Below are positions 59,607 through 64,000 of a DNA stretch of 64,000 nucleotides, piece after piece. The notes under the pieces are model-generated. The model was given only the letters and a program-made list of their open reading frames with translations. It did no database searches and was not told the origin of the DNA. Each line of letters starts with the position of its first letter. The first letter of the stretch is position 1. Source of the stretch: Aminicenans sp964648465 (GTDB lineage Bacteria; Acidobacteriota; Aminicenantia; Aminicenantales; Aminicenantaceae); assembly GCA_964648465.1 (NCBI GenBank), contig CAZYMU010000015.1, forward strand, positions 1-64,000, written 5' to 3'. The translations under genes were made by a program, and so were the position numbers.

Positions 59607-60886
59607 TTTTGCTTGCGATAATTGTTGTTTTGATGTTTTTTCTAAAGAGTCCTGTTTTACAGCCTTTTTCGAATAACCTCCAAAGTTCCTCCATAGCCCT
59701 TGGATTTATCATGGTTTTCGGTTTTCTTTTCGGGAAAAAATTAAGCTGGTTTAAACTTCCTCAAATTACCGGTTTTATTATCGCTGGGGTTCTCTGTGGA
59801 CCGTACGTTTTAAAATTTTTGAGTGTAACAGATGTGAAAAATTTGCAGATCATAGATGGGTTGGCCCTGGGATTGATTGCCCTGACTGCAGGTGGGGGAA
59901 TGCGAATGAAAAAGCTCAAGGGAAGTTTTAAAACTATTTCGGCAGTTGTTTTTTTTCAAACATTCATCATTCTGGCAGGATTTGTTGTTTTTAGCTTTGT
60001 GGGCAGAGCCTTTTTCCCGGAGATGATACTATTTCAAAATGTTGCAGCATCTATCCTTTTAGGCACTCTGGCTACAGCAACATCTCCTTCTACTACAATA
60101 GCTATTATCACAGAATGCAAATCTAGAGGAAAATATACAGATTTTATTCTGAGTACGTCAGTAGTTAAAGACTTCTTTGTAATTATTCTATTTGCATTTT
60201 CCATTGCCATTTCAAAATCTTTAATTTCTCCATTTAAAAGTTTTGACTTTGGTTTTATAGGAAAGACTCTGCGGGATGTGGGAGGCTCTGCAGTAATTGG
60301 CATTATTATTGGGGGAGGGATTATTCTATACCTCAAATTTATTAAAAAAGATATAACACTTTTTATTCTAAGTATTGCTTTTTTTACTTACCAGATATCC
60401 CGTAGCTATGAATATCATCCTCTTCTAATTTGTCTTATGGCTGGTTTTATAGTGCAGAACCTTTCTTCTCAAGGAGAGAGCTTAATATTAGCAATAGAAA
60501 AGATATCTGTTCCGGTTTATGTTGTATTTTTTGCGATTTCAGGTGCGTCACTTGACCTCGGAGCATTGAAAACGACCTGGTTATTAGCATTGATTTGTGT
60601 TGTTTGGAGAGGGGTTTTAAAGTTTTTCGGGACATTTACAGGAGCTAAGTTTGCTAAGGATGACCCCGGCATTCAGAAGTATAGTTGGGCGGGGTTTATT
60701 TCCCAGGCAGGAGTTGCACTTGGCATGGCTATTGTTATAGAGAATGTTTTCCCTGAATGGGGAGGAGAGTTTAAAGCTTTTGTATTGGCTATTATAGCTA
60801 TCAACCAGATTATTGGGCCAATCCTACTTCAGAAGCTTCTAATAAAAGTTGGTGAGGCTGGAAAGAGAGAATTAAATTCAGGCTAG
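59603..60886 (+). CDS. Cation:proton antiporter (Na+/H+ exchanger family) 2
   Basis: A 427-residue PF00999-like protein with about twelve membrane segments. GFIIAGVLCGPYVLKFL, GLIALTAGGGMRMKKLKG and LLGTLATATSPSTTIAIITE are the conserved motifs of the family, and there is a C-terminal region AGFISQAGVALGMAIVIENV. It is the last of the EIIA / PII-like / antiporter unit. Its stop codon overlaps the convergent thiD gene by 4 bases. Confidence 0.88.
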   Translation: MILLAIIVVLMFFLKSPVLQPFSNNLQSSSIALGFIMVFGFLFGKKLSWFKLPQITGFIIAGVLCGPYVLKFLSVTDVKNLQIIDGLALGLIALTAGGGMRMKKLKGSFKTISAVVFFQTFIILAGFVVFSFVGRAFFPEMILFQNVAASILLGTLATATSPSTTIAIITECKSRGKYTDFILSTSVVKDFFVIILFAFSIAISKSLISPFKSFDFGFIGKTLRDVGGSAVIGIIIGGGIILYLKFIKKDITLFILSIAFFTYQISRSYEYHPLLICLMAGFIVQNLSSQGESLILAIEKISVPVYVVFFAISGASLDLGALKTTWLLALICVVWRGVLKFFGTFTGAKFAKDDPGIQKYSWAGFISQAGVALGMAIVIENVFPEWGGEFKAFVLAIIAINQIIGPILLQKLLIKVGEAGKRELNSG

Positions 60887-61650
60887 AAAGTTATGATATT
60901 TTGCCCCTTACCAACCGGAATCGAGCTTTTTATGGCATCGTATGTAAGACTGCCTGCGAGATAACATGATTTTTTAAGGGGAATTTTGTTTACCAAGCAG
61001 CATAGAACGGCAGATGAGAAAAGGCATCCTGTTCCGTGGACATTTTTTCCTATTCTTTCTCTTTCAAATGAATAGAAATTAGACCCGTTATAAAGCAAAT
61101 CTATTGGAGATTCTGGGAGATGTCCTCCTTTGATTATACAGGGAATCCCGCTCATTGCAAAAATTCTCTGGGCGGCTTTTTTCATGTGCCCTGGGTTCTT
61201 GATATTGATTCCGGATATCAATGAGGCTTCTTCAAGGTTTGGTGTGAGTAAAGAAGCTTTTCCGGATATTGTATTTATATAATCGGAAACAGCTTCTTTT
61301 TCTATGAGCCAAAAACCTGAGCTGGATTTAAAGACTGGGTCCACTACCGTTGGAATATCCAGATTTTCAGATAGTATTCTGTCGATTATCTGGAGGTTGT
61401 TTTTACAGCCTACCATGCCGACTTTGATCCCGGAGAAATGAATATCTTTATGAAGAGTTTCGTATTGATTCCATATTAACTCCGGGAGAAGGCAGTGGAT
61501 TTTTTTTACGCGCTTAGTATTTTGTGCTGTTATTGAAGTTAAGATTCCCATCCCAAGGAAGTGTCTATGCTGGAATACTTTCAGGTCGAGCAGGATTCCT
61601 GCTCCTGATGTTGGATCGTATCCTGCAATCGAAAGAAGAACTTTTCCCAT
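60883..61650 (-). CDS. thiD: Hydroxymethylpyrimidine/phosphomethylpyrimidine kinase
   Basis: Phosphorylates HMP and HMP-P for thiamine synthesis. The 255-residue protein has SIAGYDPTSGAGILLDLKVF, GMGILTSITAQNTKRV, VVDPVFKSSSGFWLI, LLTPNLEEASLISG and HGTGCLFSSAVLCCLV (the ribokinase-fold anion hole). Only thiD occurs here. I see no TPP riboswitch in the 225 bases upstream, which hold repeat A2. Confidence 0.92.
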   Translation of the reverse strand: MGKVLLSIAGYDPTSGAGILLDLKVFQHRHFLGMGILTSITAQNTKRVKKIHCLLPELIWNQYETLHKDIHFSGIKVGMVGCKNNLQIIDRILSENLDIPTVVDPVFKSSSGFWLIEKEAVSDYINTISGKASLLTPNLEEASLISGINIKNPGHMKKAAQRIFAMSGIPCIIKGGHLPESPIDLLYNGSNFYSFERERIGKNVHGTGCLFSSAVLCCLVNKIPLKKSCYLAGSLTYDAIKSSIPVGKGQNIITF

Positions 61651-61680
61651 GAGCTTTTTTCCCTCTATATCGACATTCTT

Positions 61681-61789
61681 TACCCTTTGGGCGAGCCGAT
61701 CTTACTACATCTGCTTCGTTACAGCGCATTTGTGGTGAATGACCACAACTTCATGCGCTGTGCCTTGCATCTGCAGCAAACTCAAATCG
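61681..61789 (+). repeat. Repeat family A, copy 2 (truncated)
   Basis: Contains the core hairpin ACAGCGCAT ... ATGCGCTGT with the inner GTGGT/ACCAC and flanking CTGCTTCGTT and TTGCATCTGC. The right end diverges after about 61780, and the AATAATCC terminal motif is missing. It separates thiD from acylphosphatase in the 225-base gap; I see no other feature there. Confidence 0.8.
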
Positions 61790-61875
61790 TATCAAAAAAC
61801 AGGCATAAAGACTAGATCAAGAGGTTATAAACTTTACGATAAACAAACATTGTGTTAATATAATTTCGGTTTTAT

Positions 61876-62151
61876 ATGAATTTGAGAGCTCATATTTTTT
61901 TTTCGGGGAGAGTTCAAGGCGTATGTTTCCGCAGCTATGCGCAGGAGTGGGCTTCTTCTCTAAATCTTACAGGCTGGGTGAAGAATTTAGTCGATGGCAG
62001 GGTTGAAGTATTGGTTGAGGGGGATAAAGAAAGAATTGAAAACTTTGTCAGTATATTAGAAAATGACCATCCCTATGCAAGAGTTGAAAATGTGGAAATA
62101 AATTGGGGAGAGTATCAGGCAGAATTCGACAGTTTTCGAATTACATGGTAG
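61876..62151 (+). CDS. acyP: Acylphosphatase
   Basis: A 91-residue enzyme hydrolysing carboxyl-phosphates. The catalytic Arg is in SGRVQGVCFRSYAQ and the Asn in GWVKNLVDGRVEVLVEG; both are present. The length is standard. Acyl phosphates such as butyryl or acetyl phosphate made in this organism are possible substrates. Confidence 0.93.
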   Translation: MNLRAHIFFSGRVQGVCFRSYAQEWASSLNLTGWVKNLVDGRVEVLVEGDKERIENFVSILENDHPYARVENVEINWGEYQAEFDSFRITW

Positions 62152-62165
62152 TAAAGGAGGTAAAA

Positions 62166-62489
62166 ATGTTAAAAATTAGCAAGAAAGATCAGCCGAAAGT
62201 TGGAGTTTTTAACGGAGTCACGCGCCATACTCTTGCCTGTGGTAAGGATATATTGATGGCAAGATTTGAATATGAAAAAGGTTCCATGGTTCCTTTGCAC
62301 AAACATTCCTACGAACAGGTGACAACAATCCTGGAAGGTGAACAGAAGATCAGAATAAAAGGAGAGTCAAAGAAAGAAGAGTTCATTGTGAAAAAGGGTG
62401 ATACATATATTGTGCCTGCGGATTTTGATCATGAACAAATAACTATTAAATCATCGGTTACTATTGATGTGTGGAACCTTTCTCCTTAA
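62166..62489 (+). CDS. Cupin-domain protein
   Basis: A 107-residue single cupin barrel: MVPLHKHSYEQVTTILEGEQ (metal-binding His pair and Glu) and the second motif YIVPADFDHEQITIKSS. AAGGAGG precedes ATG 62166; the frame open from 62103 overlaps acyP and is rejected. It is probably co-transcribed with acyP after 14 bases. Function unknown; small cupins often bind metal-dependent ligands. Confidence 0.88.
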   Translation: MLKISKKDQPKVGVFNGVTRHTLACGKDILMARFEYEKGSMVPLHKHSYEQVTTILEGEQKIRIKGESKKEEFIVKKGDTYIVPADFDHEQITIKSSVTIDVWNLSP

Positions 62490-62535
62490 TTTAATATGAT
62501 ATGTTACAGAGTTGTAGGTTTGGTTGTTCTTTACT

Positions 62536-62844
62536 TTATTTTGTTTCCAAGAATTTTTGGCGGCATTCATTAGAGCAGAAATAATACTCTTTACCTTCAT
62601 ATATTTCCTTAATTGCATCTTCTTTAGGAAGATAAGTGTTGCAGATTTCATCTTTGACCATGACACCTGAATGATGTTTTGAAGCGGATGGTTTTTTACT
62701 GCTTTTTTTAATTGCCTGGTAAAAACGTATGAATAGATAGATGATATATGCGAATAAAGCATATAAGAGAATTCTAAAAAAACCTGAAGCCATATCTTTA
62801 TATTTAAACGATTTGATAAGATATGTCAAACGTGAGTCATTCAT
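62536..62844 (-). CDS. Membrane-anchored YHS/TRASH-type metal-binding protein
   Basis: A 102-residue protein with one membrane segment (about residues 20-42) followed by a Lys-rich linker and a YHS/TRASH-like domain: MVKDEICNTYLPKEDAIKEI, then YYFCSNECRQKFLETK, with Cys residues in the C-x(n)-C-x3-C layout that binds heavy metals. The start codon lies inside a copy of the family A right-end sequence (62839-62858). Confidence 0.8.
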   Translation of the reverse strand: MNDSRLTYLIKSFKYKDMASGFFRILLYALFAYIIYLFIRFYQAIKKSSKKPSASKHHSGVMVKDEICNTYLPKEDAIKEIYEGKEYYFCSNECRQKFLETK

Positions 62845-62858
62845 AAAAATTGCTGATA
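62839..62858 (+). repeat. Isolated copy of the family A right end
   Basis: ATTCATAAAAATTGCTGATA, identical to 63100-63119, the right end of A3. On the minus strand it contributes the ATG of the YHS protein gene. Confidence 0.7.
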
Positions 62859-62952
62859 TATTATATAAATTGAGCCTAACTTTGATCGTTCCCCATGAAC
62901 CTTTCAGAACTAGTTTATCCTATGCTTTCTAGATAATATAATTTAAATCTAT

Positions 62953-63119
62953 TATCAGCAATTTTCACCTTCCAGGCGAGCCGATCTTACCGCATCTGCT
63001 TCGTTACAGCGCATTCGTGGTGAAGGACCACAACTTCATGCGCTGTGCCTTGCATCTGCGGCAAGCTTGGCTCGTGAATAACCCACGTTCTCCTGGATTA
63101 TTCATAAAAATTGCTGATA
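62953..63119 (+). repeat. Repeat family A, copy 3 (full-length, 167 bp)
   Basis: Bounded by perfect inverted ends TATCAGCAATTTT and AAAATTGCTGATA. Inside are the hairpin ACAGCGCAT ... ATGCGCTGT, then GTGAATAACCCACGTT and its inverted partner CCTGGATTATTCAT. It has the form of a MITE or REP-like element without coding capacity. The 62845-63499 gap between genes contains this element, B3 and about 95 bases before the acyl-CoA dehydrogenase start with nothing else recognised. Confidence 0.85.
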
Positions 63120-63140
63120 GAATTAATATAAAATCAAAAA

Positions 63141-63406
63141 GCAGATGAATTTGAGGGCATGTCTGCGCTCCACTAAAATTTTTAACGCCATTTCCTCCCC
63201 GATCTCCTCAGCTCTGCTGGAACTCCGCATGTTTATCTTAAGCAACGTCACAAATGTCTCCTAGCCATCATTAACACCGCCCTTTTGATTATACAGTGCT
63301 CACACATCCATCAGGTCCGACTCACTTTGTTGGATTCCCTCGAAGATCGACTCAAAAAGGCTAAATCTTTCAATGTCGCTTCTTCCATCCCCTCAAATTC
63401 ATCTGC
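63141..63406 (+). repeat. Repeat family B, copy 3 (266 bp)
   Basis: Has 17-base perfect inverted ends GCAGATGAATTTGAGGG and CCCTCAAATTCATCTGC. Most of the interior matches copy 2 at 31835. The orientation is the same as copy 2 and opposite to copy 1. It follows A3 at a distance of 21 bases. Confidence 0.85.
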
Positions 63407-63499
63407 TTTGCCTTGTATAGATTAATATCCATATGTTAATCTTATCTCTTTGGTTCTTTATTATTTATAGATTCTGATCTAGGTTAGGGTGAGAAAGCC

Positions 63500-64000
63500 A
63501 TGAAATTTTTATTGACTCGGGAACAGAAAATGCTTAGGGAATCGATCGAAAAATTTGCCCAGGAAGAAATTAAACCTCTGCTGGGAAAGAGAGTTAGAAA
63601 AGAAAAATGTGGAGGTGAGCTCGTATGTAAATTGGCAAGAATGGGATTATTAGGAATAAATGTTCCTCAAGAATATGCCGGATCAGCCTATTCTAATGTG
63701 GATAATATCATCATTCTAGAGGAAATTTCAAGGGCGGATCCTTTGATCGGCCTCCTGGTTGTAGCACACAACTCCCTCAGTGTGAATCATATCAACATGT
63801 TTGGTAGTAAAGAGCAAAAGAAAAAATATCTAATCCACCTTGCTTCCGGACAAGCACTTGGAGCCTGGGGTTTTAAGGAGGCTAGGATAGGGACTGATAA
63901 AAGTACTATGAAGACCAGAGCGGAAAAAAAGGGCGACTATTGGATAATAAATGGGTCAAAGCTTTTTATTGTCGATGTGGATTTTACTGAAATCCAAGTT
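63500..64000 (+). CDS. Acyl-CoA dehydrogenase-like protein (5' part, cut by window end)
   Basis: The first 167 codons, open at the edge. The N-terminal helical domain LTREQKMLRESIEKFAQEEI, GLLGINVPQEYAGSAYSNVD and EEISRADPLIGLLVVAHNSL are typical. The flavin-contact region, usually LTEPxAGSD, reads GFKEARIGTDKST, and the later ITNG is IVDVD, so catalysis may be altered. The ATG at 63500 has only a weak purine stretch upstream. The rest is unseen. Confidence 0.8.
   Translation, partial: MKFLLTREQKMLRESIEKFAQEEIKPLLGKRVRKEKCGGELVCKLARMGLLGINVPQEYAGSAYSNVDNIIILEEISRADPLIGLLVVAHNSLSVNHINMFGSKEQKKKYLIHLASGQALGAWGFKEARIGTDKSTMKTRAEKKGDYWIINGSKLFIVDVDFTEIQV

Overview
The window looks like a chromosomal segment of an AT-rich, Gram-negative (two-membrane) fermentative anaerobe. 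Outer-membrane biogenesis is well represented: BamA, an OmpH/Skp chaperone, Lol ABC transporter parts, and the lipid A genes fabZ, lpxA, lpxI and lpxB. A VWFA-related protein of the Acidobacteriota type, a zinc-ribbon type prolyl-tRNA synthetase, a very large BNR/sortilin-like secreted protein and the overall gene mix suggest the Acidobacteriota / Candidatus Aminicenantes neighbourhood. That placement is an inference from gene content; no rRNA gene is present to confirm it.

Layout. 0-2.6 kb: repeat elements and a Lon-like protease. 2.8-6.6 kb: an acetyltransferase, then ribH-nusB-lysS. 6.6-14.6 kb: a long envelope operon (lolCE-type permease, lolD, bamA, ompH, fabZ, lpxA, lpxI, Gfo/Idh/MocA dehydrogenase). 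14.6-18.0 kb: leftward genes, including an NtrC-type regulator followed by two palindromic upstream sites, a near-consensus sigma-54 promoter and a small exported/membrane protein. 18.2-24.0 kb: a Lys/Glu-rich protein, rpsO, pnp, three pilin-like genes and lpxB. 24.0-26.8 kb (leftward): DUF192, pcm, proS. 26.9-31.8 kb: two PilZ-like proteins, SpoIID-like, pyrE, nhaC, acpS. 32.1-34.5 kb (leftward): threonine degradation, tdh-kbl, with a good sigma-70 promoter. 34.6-37.9 kb: an SDR and a GC-richer nfnAB block that looks acquired. 38.3-44.5 kb: VWFA protein and a lexA-dinB-dnaE SOS mutagenesis cassette. 44.5-50.1 kb (leftward): a secreted beta-lactamase-family hydrolase, a 1070-residue BNR protein and a small outer-membrane barrel. 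50.2-52.1 kb: a two-gene operon of a SAM methyltransferase (CpaM-like) and an HgcA-HgcB-like fusion. 52.1-61.7 kb: DUF72, buk-ptb-ackA, an orphan substrate-binding lipoprotein, an EIIA / PII-like / double antiporter operon and thiD. 61.7-64.0 kb: acylphosphatase, cupin, a YHS metal-site protein, repeat elements and the start of an acyl-CoA dehydrogenase gene cut by the window edge.

Physiology suggested: fermentation with substrate-level phosphorylation (butyrate kinase, phosphotransbutyrylase, acetate kinase), NADPH/ferredoxin balancing by NfnAB, threonine catabolism, and sodium/proton antiport (NhaC plus the paired antiporters).

Most interesting elements: (1) the methyltransferase plus HgcAB-like fusion, which keeps the cobalt-binding Cys of mercury-methylation HgcA but has a changed cap-helix motif and lacks one iron-sulfur cysteine, behind a promoter-overlapping palindrome; (2) a sigma-54 circuit readable in the DNA; (3) two families of short palindromic or terminal-inverted-repeat elements with a dispersed short motif; (4) a Gly-Tyr repeat inserted in the BamA barrel; (5) the EIIA / PII-like / two-antiporter operon. 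I saw no tRNA, rRNA, CRISPR array or complete insertion sequence.
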